The notes beneath the pieces are model-generated. The model saw only the letters and a list, made by a program, of their open reading frames with translations, was not told where the DNA came from and searched no databases. From positions 15,217,441 through 15,281,440 of the forward strand of contig JABBOT010000007.1 of assembly GCA_016165875.1 (NCBI GenBank): a DNA stretch of 64,000 bases. Direction: 5' to 3'. A program made the position numbers and the translations under genes. Positions 26,601 to 38,600 of this stretch are shown piece by piece (position 1 is the first letter of the stretch; every line of letters starts with the position of its first letter). The DNA is from Acanthopleura granulata. Lineage: Eukaryota; Mollusca; Polyplacophora; Chitonida; Chitonidae.

Positions 26601-29600
26601 ATAAAGATATACATAAATACATATAAAGAAACGACATGTGACATCACTACAGTTCCTTGCAGAAGATAAATTCTAAAGACCACAAGGGGACGATTACACA
26701 GCCATGCTGAAGATGATACTCACGGAATTTCTGCGGATTGGTGCCCACATAGGACACTGGTAAATCCAGGAAGTCTTCCAGAAACTCTACGTTCAAATCA
26801 TCAAAGGATAAGTCATCAAGAAAAAGTTCATACCTGTGAAAAGTAACAAAATTTGAATAATTCAAATCGGTCAAAAAATAAACGTCTTTCAGCACTATTC
26901 ACAACACATTTCCATTTTATTTTACTGATATACTGCAACAGCTCAGGTACTGGACGCTTGAGTAGGCGTAAAACACCAATACAATAAATAATAGGTGTTG
27001 CATGATCCCTTACCAATAGCCTTACGATCTTCAAAAGGAAGAAAATTACATATAAAGTTGTTTTAATCAAACATACTTTTGTTTTTTCGACGCTTGCAAC
27101 ACCTTAGTACATGTAATTGGTGAGCAGAATTCAGGTGTTTTCGTGGTTTCAAAGGACTCATAGAATCCCTTAAAAGATTAGTGTCCAGATTTGGTGTTTC
27201 TTCATAATTAGCTACCCCTGTATATATTGTTATATTGAAAGTTTTAAAAATATTTAAAAAGTGGACATTAATCTGGGTATAGAGCACATAAAATCATAAA
27301 GTATCCACCGAAGTAAGTCATACAAGTCTAACATTTCACGAACTGTCAAAGCTTTACCCTTTAGATCAGCGTTGAAAAAAACCACAAGAGTAACAACAAG
27401 CGTATCGAATTTCTCTATGAAATAGTTTGAAGTTCTGCATGCGGTTGTAAAGACAGATTGTCGAAGAAACCTGGTGTTTTTTTTTCTTAACTTTCAGACG
27501 ATTTAACCATCAGGAAGGCGTGAATTTACAGTACCAGGCGGAAGGATTTTGCACCCACAAAAAACAGCTGTATCTGCCCTCGCCATTTTACAACTGAAAG
27601 CTGCGAGAGGAATTCAGCTGAACTCGAAAGATTTTGCTACTATGGGGCACACAGTCCACTATGGGTTCATACTGAGACAGCAATATATCTGCTTCTGTGT
27701 AGCTACAATCCATCTGGAAAATGATATATATAGCCAAGCCAGCCGTGTGTTGGCCAGTTATGACGTAACCCGTTGAGCCATATCCGGTGGTCCTCTGGAG
27801 ATATTTATTTATTTGATTGGTGTTTTACGCCGTACTCAAAGATATTTCACTTATAAGACGGTATGGTGGTAGGAAGCCGGACAGGTCCCCACACCCATCC
27901 CCAAGACTGGAGATAGGCTAAGCCAGTAAATCTATTGTTTGGGGCAGATTTAACATTATTATTACGTTTCTCAGAAGCCCTCCAGGTAACACACTGTATA
28001 AGCTGGCTATAATCTTTATAATTAAGACCAGTAGCAAACTTTGAACACTAATCCTATAATACAACGCCAGTCGGCTCAGTAGGCTACCATGCAAAACTCT
28101 CACCGTATAACATTTAGTTCAAACACGGACAAATAAGTTTTCCGTGTGCCAGATCTTTGTCGTTTCAGGCTTGCAGCATCAAACCGTGAGCTTGTGTGAG
28201 ATGAGGCTGTTTTGTCGAAAGAATCATGTGACGCACCCGTTCCAAATAATCCGAAAAACCCAACCGACATTCGTCCATATGCCTTTGCTGTCGCCTCTTG
28301 AAACATGTGGCTTGATTGGGCAACAGCCGCCTTGGCCTCTAAGTAAGACTGGTACTCACTGGCCGACTGGAAAGCAACACTTTTCGTGTCAGTGTCATAG
28401 ACCCCGTGAACTGTCATCGTGTCCGGAACGCTATACTTGCCGAACCTGCAAAGCGAGAAACACACTCTTCCTTGTACGAGAAAGGCATGCTTTTGGTGAC
28501 TTGATCAATAAATGGATTTTTTTGACAGGTTTATACAAAGATTTGCGATATGTTGAAAATGAAAAACATGCAGATACATCTCCGCCAATACTTCTGATCT
28601 TACATATTCATGCCGTTGCATGTTCTTTGAATGACACTGTTCTTCCTGGAAGACGCACTATAGTCACCTCGTCCATCAAATCCCACTCCGATAAAGTTGG
28701 CAGCATCCAGAAGGTTCTGTAGGACAGGAAACCAGATTCATTAAAACCGTGTAATTATTTCATTAGGGAATAATGAAGATCTGTGTAAGACTTTCGATTA
28801 TATGATCTCCAAGGCAATCGGAGCTATCTATACAGAAGGCGTATTCCTGATCCAGTAATCATTTTGAATGGGATGTTTTCTCTGCCGATGATATGGATAC
28901 GTTTTAGCGCGTCTCAAAGCAGAGAATAGATTCCACTTAAGATAACTATCATACGTCAAAAGACTGGAATTTCACCAGGCCTGGCTCTTTTTTCTAAAGG
29001 TCCTAATTAATGAAGGTTTGAACGGGATTGGAAATTTCACGTCCATTTCGAAGGTCCTGAACTGATGTGTACGAGTTTGGAATCATCCATGCACAAAATT
29101 AAAGGTGGTTTCACAAACGATGGATATCTCCCAAGCCAGACCCTATCTTTAAAGGCTAACAGCTATGAAATGAACCATTTATTTATTCAGTGTGTGTTTT
29201 ACGCACTACTCAAGATAATTTCAGTTGTCGGACAACGGCCAGCATTATAGTGGGAGGAATCTGAGCAGACGATCCACAGGTTGCTGGCAGACCTTCCAGC
29301 ATGAGGTGGGCTTCACATACAGCTACCATATTGGTGAGAGGTGCCTGGATCATTGTGCTGCGCTAACACGATAATCATTAGACTAAGTAACTATGAAATG
29401 AATAAATCCAGTTCGCTGTAGATATCACATGCACATTAATTTGTACACCTAGAAACGTGTACACGTGTGTGTAATTTTAAATTTTAAACTTTAAAACCTT
29501 AAATTTTAACTTCATATGAGTTAAAATTTCATCGACATGTGCTTTTAAACCGGCAATTATCTCCCAGCCTATTTCACGGACCACAATGCATATTTAACAT

Positions 29601-32600
29601 TTACTTTACACCACCTCACTGGTGTAAAATGTGGAGGCTATTTGAAGCCTAACCTGTTGGAGAAGATGTGTTCACGAAGCATTCTTGTGTTACCTCCCTC
29701 AGTCCCTCTCCAAATGGATCTAATTCTGGAAATTATTTCCACCTGCTTATGTACATGCACCCTCAAAAACATCTGTTAGGTTTTAAGAAAACCTCTTTAA
29801 CCAATTGGAGATGATAGGTTCACAAATCTTTACTATATGAAAGCCCGCACTCCCATTTTAGCTGGCAATACCTCAGGAAGTAATAAGTGTATCGCAGTGC
29901 AAAAGTCCTCATGACAATCTACACAAGAACACTAAACATCTGTCAAGTAAAAAAACCAAAAAAACTAGAGATGCGTTCACCAGAAATGATTGCAATCAGA
30001 CTTCAAAAGGCCTTAACTGCAGATATAAATGATGTGTCCCAATGCATATTTCCGATGGGAATCTATAAATGCCGCCCCCAAATCAACGGTGAAGTTAGAG
30101 AAAATCCTTGGAAAACTGTAGAAGGTGCCTTCACAAGGAATGATAACACAGAGGCCAACGTAATGGGTGGACAGAAGGACAGATGGACATACTAACAGAT
30201 ATATCCCTAAGCATTGTATATTTGAGTAGAGGGCAAAAAGTAGACTAGAAGCGAATATAAATTAAGTTATATTTTCATGGTTTAAGTAACGACCGACGTT
30301 TCTTAACTGTTTTCTCTGTGGCAGTAATTACGAAAGTGATTGTGCACCCAATTTGATTTTGGACTGAGACATTAAAATTCTACCTAAAGTGAAAATTAGA
30401 ATTATTAAATGCTGAAAGAATTGCAAGTGTCATGGACATGATGTTGGAGTTATACGCTGTGCAATTCAGAATGAATGAATGAATGATTAAGGCTTAACTC
30501 CACTTCGGCAACGCCAAACTACGACCATATAGTACCGGAGTACCACAGAGAAAGACAATGTTATCTATGTAAAACTAGTCTGGCTTCCTTTAAACGGATT
30601 TCCGCGCATAAAAGCCAATCTTAAATTCATCCTGTTTAGCTAAACCCCCGATTGCGATTGTGTTCTGATTGTGTGGGCAGGCACACAACGCATAACGTGA
30701 AAGGGGAGATAATCAAGTTTCCGGCCAGTAGCAATAGGAACATGCAACTTTCCCGCCCCATTCCTCCCCCTCCCCAAAAAACAGTACTTACCCAGCAGAG
30801 CTTCAAACGGCGCATTGCCAGCTTGCACGGGTCATACGGAAGAGGTGTGAAATACCTGTACCCGCGATTAAAACATCCATTTATAAGGGAGTTGCCTATG
30901 CCAACAGGGTATCCATATGGCTGATGATAGTGAACAATCGGTTCAGGGCTGTGAACAGAGAATAAACGCAAATGAAAAGTACGAGGTGTCATCCGAGAGC
31001 ACCTGTCATGGCTTTACCATCCTATTGATCTACTTTGCAACAAACACTGGGCAATGGCCAGAGCAACAGTAAATATTGTGTTTGTTTTGGCTCACATCAT
31101 GGAATCCTGTCTCACTTTACCCCAAGCACAAAGAGATTTTGGTGTTTAGCCTAACATTGTAATCCAAACTTAACTGTAGTGGCTTTGTTTATTTATTTAT
31201 TTATTTGATTGCTACTTTTCGCCCTACTTTGGAATATTTCACTTATACCACGGCGGCCAGCTTTATGGTGGGAATGAATGCTTATTGTTTAACGCCCTAC
31301 TCAAGAATATTTCAATTATACTAAGGCGGTGTCTCCTTGCTGCAGGACGGATTATTACCGTATCTGTTGCTGCCTAACCGAGAAGACTTGCCGAAGACAC
31401 CCAACAAGCCCCCTCACCCAGTCACATTATACTGACACCGGGCCGACCAGTCCACCCTCTATCCTCTTATTGCTGAGCGCTTAGCGAGGAAGCAGGATGT
31501 ACCATTTTTTGGTATGAACCGACCCAGTACCAACTGCGTTATCCGGGCGGGTCTTTATGGTGGGAGGAAGCCGGGCAGAGCCCTGTGGGAACCCAAAACC
31601 ATGCGCAGGTCGCTAGCGAACCATCCCACGTACGACCGGAGAGGAAGCCAGCGGGAGTTAGGCTTCAGCTCACAGGGATCGCTCGGCAACGAAGGCCCCT
31701 ATAGGGGCTTTGTGGAACAGAACTCATACATACTCCAACAGGAGAAACCAATGATAAAAGCTGTGTTCAAACTTTAAGCTTTAACCTAATTTATATAAAA
31801 CATGTTCAAGACACCTTCCATTTAAAACAGAAGAGCTAATAGTGTGTAGTTTCACCCAAATTTGTAATTGCTACAGTGTAAAATGACCAACGCCCAACGC
31901 GTTTAATGGGTGGTTAAATTTCAAACAAGCGTGTTTAATAAATATACACATATATTTAAGTAATAAGCATAAGTGTCTAAAACATGTATTTAGGCCTTTA
32001 CCATAATGTCATAAGTGTTTAATATCTGAAGCCTAAAAGTGTTTATAAGTTAAATATCGAAATTTACAGTGTATAGACGTATTAATCGTGAACAATCTGT
32101 AATGTTTAATCAATTCAAGAAATGTCTTGTACAAGGCGGCCACTGATAGGCATGGAGGAAACCAGAGTGCCCGGCGTGAAGCATATGACTATGGCAAATT
32201 ACTGACGAACTTTTCCTACGTATGTCGTATGTTTTGCACGTCATATTGATAAAAGGTAAAGCATCTTGAACTCAATTATGCCCCGTACAGACGACGTCCA
32301 CCTCTTACTGTCACAAAAGCCCGGCGAGCATTGAGACTGCGGAAATCTATTGGACGTGAGCTTACATGATGATCGTTCTAGACGTCTTGACATCCACCTA
32401 TATGACATAAGCCACACGTTGGAAAGTTCTCCAGTACCTAACCAAATGCCAGTGGTTTAAACTCAGTACTCGTATTTCACACATCCATAGGAACTAATAT
32501 CATCAGCTAAGTGAAAACCTCTTCAGAATATTTTGAAAGAAGCAAATATGTAAATATAGTATGTCAAAAAAGAAACGTATAGGTGGATTTTCAAATGATG

Positions 32601-35600
32601 AATCTGCTGCAGTTCGAAGTACTATAATTAATTTATTGCATTTTGGTTTGCGGCAAAGTTACTCAAAGAGAACGTCAGAATGTCGGAGTACAAATGTAGG
32701 TGTGACTCCTATGCGTTTCTTCTTATGGGAAAGTATTTGGCTAGGGGTCGTATGTTCATAGTGTATAGTGTGATCGGCACTTTGAATACATGAACATTAG
32801 CAATCAAAGCTCAACTGAGAACATATCTGATTATCGACACCATATACTCAAATGGTACACGATTTGGGAACTGATTTTATTCGTCCGCCTAGAACATTCA
32901 TTGCATCATTCCGTCATCACTGAGAACTGTTGACCGATTCCGTTTTGCGTGATTCCGTCCTAATTTTTATATTGTATACATTTTCTTAGTTCTTTGGTGG
33001 TTTGCGCTGTTTGTCGTTTCTGGAAACTGGCCTTGCGATTATTGATGCGGAACGCCCATTTAGGTTAACGGCTGGTATACGATTGTAAGTTTTGCCGCCT
33101 AGATTCATCAGGATTTTACAACGGAGCGATAACATATTTGTTACGATGAAGAAATTATGATCCCGATTGTATCGGTCAAATCTTTGTTTCAATACAATGC
33201 AAGGGAGATAACACATCCAGTCAGTTTAGTCAGTTTTGTTGTAACGAGTTAGGGTGTGGTCACGGCAGCTTTCAACATGTCGAACCATGACGACTAGCAG
33301 CTCTGTAAACTTTGGTGGAATGCAAGGTCTATAAAACGGTATGTTTATCAAAATTGATCTCTTATGATGTATAAAGTAATTAGCCAGTTGTTTCATCGAG
33401 TTTTCCATGTAGTGCAAACTAATTTCAGCAAGAATACGAAGCCTTGTACTTGCATGTCTGTCTGTAAATGAACCATGTGCTTTCGATATGGACCGTAAAT
33501 ACTCGTGTAAACTGTTCACAGAATTTAATGTACGAAAAGAGGTTTCATCTGTCAAGCTAATAATTGATAATTGTGAAACATTTTTGTAACTGTTATGTGT
33601 CTGTAAAGCGATACTTTCTGTACACTGAATATTAGTTAATTTCATGTGTTTTACAGTCAATCTGAAGCCACTGAGGTCACTGATGCTACTGAAGGCAGTG
33701 AATGTACTAAGGAGTACAGATGTCACTAGTGCTTATCTGCTGTTTTACCATGGAGGCACAGATGTTATGTGATGCAGTGTTTGCCTTATCACGTGACTTT
33801 GTATTGTTTAACGTGACTGCAATAAACAGTTGAAGACAACGGTGGCTCAGCATTGTCGTGAATCTTAGTATCCACACCGATGGAATAGAGATTTTTTTTA
33901 CCTTTTGTTTGGGTACGACTCCTTGATTTTCCAAGCTGGGGGTAAAAACATGGACCCCATATCCATCCCACGCTCGGGGACAATGCTGACTTCTACCTAA
34001 AAGAGAATGGCTGGTCACTTATCATCAGGCAACATATTTGTAAACCATTGCAAAGTATGAGAAGTGGGTGAGAGAAGGAAGGTTAGCAGGCGAGAGAAAG
34101 AAGGTTAATAGATGAGCGAGGGAAGGTCAGTGAGTGAGAGAAGAGGTTAGCGGGTGAGAGAAGGAAGGTTAGTGGGTGAGAGAAAGAAGGTTAATAGATG
34201 AGAGAAGTAAAGTCAGTGGGTGGGAGAAGACAGGTTAGTGGGTGAGAGATGGAAGGTTAGCAGTGAGAAAGAGATGGTCGGTGAGCGAGAAAGGAATGTC
34301 ACGAGAGAGGAAAGGTCAGTGCCTGAGAGAAGAGAGATTGGTGGTTGAGAAAGGCAAGTTAGTCGGGGAGAAAAGTAAGATCAGTGGGTAAAAGAGGGAA
34401 GGTCAGTGCGTGAGAGAAGGAAGGATAGTGGGCGAGAGACGGAAGGGTAGTGAGTGAGAGACGGAAGGTTAGTGGATGAGAGACGGAAGGGTAGTGGTTG
34501 ACAGGGGGAAGGTTCGTAGATGACAGAAATAAGGTCAGTGAGTGAAAGACAGAAGGTCAGTCAGTGATATAGGGAAGGTCAGTAAGTGAAAGAGAAGGTC
34601 AGTGGGTGAGAGAGGGAAGATTAGTGGGAAAGAAGGGGAAGATTAGTGGGAGAGAGACGGAAGGATAGTGGGTGAGAGGAGGGTCAGTAGAGGAGAGAAG
34701 TAAGGTCAATGGTTGAGGGATGGAAGGTCAGTGAGTGAAAGAGGGAAGGGTAGTGGGTGAGAGAAGTAAGGTCACTGGTTGAGAGATGGAAGATCAGTGA
34801 GTGAGAGAGGGAAGGTTAGTGTGTGAGAGAGGGAATGTCAATGGGTGCGAGAAGAAAGATCAGTGCGTGAGAGACCAAAGGTTAGTGGGTGAGAAAGGGA
34901 ACGTTAGTGGGTAAGAGAAGTAATGTCAGTGGGTGAGAGAGGGAAGGTCATTAGGTGAGAGAGGGAGAGTCAGTGGGTGAGAGAGGGCAGGCCCTCGTGT
35001 GACTGAGATGGAAGGAGGGAGAGGGATTGTGGAGCACCCAGAATACGTAGAATGAAAAAAAATCCATATTCGCTTATCAAACCAAATTTGTTTCTACTTA
35101 CAAAGAATAGTTGAACTTATTTCATTTCAGTAAATATTTGACCCCTACCTGTACTACAGTGCCAAAAGTTTTCTAAAGCTTGAAAGAGTGAAAGGCTACC
35201 CGATTTTGAAGGGTACAAGAATTACGTGCACAGATGACGCTGACATTTTGTGAAAGGAAATTATTGGGGCTATTCTAAAATAATATTAAAATTTGAAGCC
35301 ACATTTTTAGCACGGTAAGACACATGATCCTGCGGCCTGAACATTTGTGAAAAGAAATATTAATACTAAGTATTAACGGCTTACAATGTACATTAGTTCT
35401 GAAACATAACGCTGTAGGATGCTTGTAAAACTCAATTCACAACACTTCCATGCCGTATGACGTAACGCTGTAATATGCTTGTAAAACTCAATTCACAACA
35501 CTTCCTTGCAGTATGACATAACGCTGTAATGTGCTTGTAAAACTCAATTCACAACACTTCCATGCAGTATGACATAACGCTGTAATGTGCTTGTAAAACT

Positions 35601-38600
35601 CAATTCACAACACTTGCATGCAGTGTGACATAACGCTGTACTGTGCTTGTAAAACTCAATTCACAACACTTCTATGCAGTATGACATAAAGCTGTAATAT
35701 GCTTGTAAAACTCATTCACAACACTTCGATGCAGTATGACTTACACCATGAAAATTAACGTACATTCAGCGGTGGCTAATATGATCTGTATATCACCATT
35801 GTGTGCCATTTGGTTATAACCTCTTTAAGAAAGGCTGAGATAAGTTTGTTTCATTGGGGAACTTTTCCCGCTAAAAGCAAATCGGATCCAAGTTGTGTAG
35901 CGTATTGCTCAGTCCATTTGCTTGCAAAGTGGTAACGCATTATTCATGCATGCCTAAAGGACAAGGGCTAGTATGACTTGAGCCATCATTACGAGGTAAA
36001 CAGTACCGGAGTAAAGGGAAAGACCCCACAAAAACCCCCCAAAACACCATTAAAAATTGTACCTGAAAGTACCTTCATTGGCTCTTCTTCAGACTTTCTT
36101 TCGCCAAATTAAACCCAGTTCAATGTATTACTCACCATGCAATGACATCACACCGACTTTTCTCAGGCCCAAAAGCAGAATTCTAATGTCAAGTTAGCTT
36201 TCTTATGACCAGGCACACACTACAAGAGTACAGTTCACAAGAACTTTATTCACAGCTGAATAAAGAGATATACAAAAAGTTCTGAGACGTCACCGCTGAC
36301 ACACATTATCAGTAAGGTCCATAAAACCAGCCTACAATCAAATGATTTGACTGTATTTAATTTGGTGGGAAAAAAAATCTAAAAAAGAAAGTCAGTAAAG
36401 GTGTTTTCAGTTCATTACAAAATATTGTTTTCAATCACCGTAGGTTCATTCTCACTAGATCTTTCCCTTTAACGTCACGCCACTATTCCAACGTGTTACT
36501 ATTGTCACTTCAGCTATTCATTTCACTTTATAATACGTTTTATAGTTTCACATTTGGTTCATCGCTAAAAGCTGGTAGACTACGCCCAGAAGCGCTTTGC
36601 CGGTAATAAATGGTTGTTTGTCATACCGAAAGTTTCATTTCAAAATATGATCACTTTAATAAGCTTACCCCTCCTTTGGTAAAGGAATCTTGACGCTGTC
36701 TAAGCTTACTCATAGCTTCTTGTAGTCGAACACTTTGCTTTTCGCTTTCTTTCTGGGCTTCGTCGAAGAACTTTTCAGAGTGGTTGCTCAGAGATTGAAA
36801 TATCTCCTCTTTCCGATTTTTCTTCAGCAATTCTTCGACAGCTTTTCGAACAACAGCTCCAATCACAGCCTGGCCTACATTTGCGCCTTGTTTCCCCCTA
36901 CCAGACTTGCCGCCTTGGAGTAACCCGGTCAATGTACTTATGCCTACAATAGAACGGCCGTTTCCATTAACTGTGTATTCACTTAGGTACAGATACACTC
37001 ATACAGGATGTGAGTTGCAGCAAGGTTAAGAAAAATAAACTTAAACTTCAAGGGGGTGGGGGCGAGTAATCTTTATGTGTGTCTGTTTCTTCGGGGGTTG
37101 CTTTGGGTTTTTTTTTTTTTTTTGGTTTTTTTTTTGGGGCAGTTCGGCTACATTTAAACACTGCGTGTCCTGTCGACCTGTTCATTTAAAACACGTTTAT
37201 ATAAACATTACATATCAACCTGAATCTGAAACTATCTTAAAAGAACGACCACATTTAAACAAAGTATGTATCATCTAAACAGCTATTTCGTACTGATTCC
37301 AAATATGGTCATCACTCTTTTTGGCATTTTTTCCAGTGACTGAAGCGGAATTAATGATTGATGTGCTACGGGGATTGTTAGAAATTCATACAATTTCAAA
37401 CAGGTTTTTACATTCAAGAGAAAATTTTATAATCTTTTTAATGAACAGAAGCTCAGACATGAGCTGTCTTTCACTTTAAGGAAAAGACCCCGTAACACGA
37501 AGTTGTGGTGAGTGAAAAAAAGACCATTAAAAACTGTATCTGAAAATAACTTCACTGATTTTGTTTTAGATTTTTTGCACCAAAATAAACGCAGTCAAAT
37601 GTTTGGATTGTATGGTGGGTTTTATGGACCGTATTGATGATGTGGTTCACCAATGACGTCATGCCGAGATTTCTATGGCCCTAAAGCAGGAGGGTCATTT
37701 ATGGTCATATTAACGTTTTCATACACAGGCAAACATTACAGGAGTACTCTTCACAGCATTTTTATTCAGAGCTGAATATATAAAGATAGAAAAAAAGTTG
37801 TGTGACGTCACTGGTGAACCACATTATCAATATGGTCCATGAAACCCAACATCCTGTAGTGTCACTGATGAGTTTTACGTAATACACGAGTAGTGTAACT
37901 CCGAGAAGCGAAGATTTCATTGTGACTCAATATTTCGGCACTTTATTTTGTCATCATCACTCTCCTGATGATGGCAAAATAAAATGCCGAAATGTTAAGT
38001 TTTAAGTCGTCGTTTTTCGGAGTTACACTACTCGTGTATCACGTGAAACCCACCATACAATCATAATATTTGACTGCGTTTATTTTGGTGAAAAAAAAAT
38101 CTAAAACATTTAGTGAAGGTATTTTCACATACAGTTTTTAATGGTATTTTCACTCATAATAACTTCATATTTACGAGGTCTTTCCCTTTCGTGTGAAAAT
38201 ATAACAGCTACAGCATGTTTAGGAGCAAAAAAAGAGTCTGTGACATGACTGTGCTCTAGCATGTTCGGTATGGTTCAAAATGTCCACCATATAACACCTC
38301 AAATTTTATTTCCATTTTAATCACTGTAAATAATGCCAAAAGATAATGAGGACCATATCTGGAGTCAACACGAAATGTCCTTTCAGAAAGTGAGTATTTT
38401 GTTTAAATTGGTCTGTTCTTTTATTTATTTATTTATTTATTTATTTATTTGATGTTTTCCGCCCTATTCGAGATTATGTTCACTTAATCAACTACAGCCG
38501 GCATTGTGATGGGAGGAAACCGGGCAGAGCCCAGGGGAAATCCACGACCATCTAGGTTGCTTCAGGACCTTCCCACGTACGGCCGGAGAGGAAGCCAATC

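Noticed and set aside
28144..28722. 192-codon plus-strand open frame
   Set aside because: It is antisense to MACPF exons 5 and 6, which have splice sites, phase agreement and family motifs on the minus strand.
30640..30828. Alternative minus frame through exon 4 starting M-Q-A-G-N
   Set aside because: It ends in a phase incompatible with exon 5, and the upstream part of that frame is closed by stops.
34055..35742. CRISPR-like regularly spaced repeats
   Set aside because: Units are contiguous tandem repeats without unique spacers, in an intron of an animal gene.
37966..38000. Possible hammerhead-ribozyme core (CTGATGA, then a stem, then GAAA)
   Set aside because: The words fall on the inner stem of the foldback palindrome. 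Stem II would need an unpaired base after CTGATGA, and no convincing stem I or III was found.
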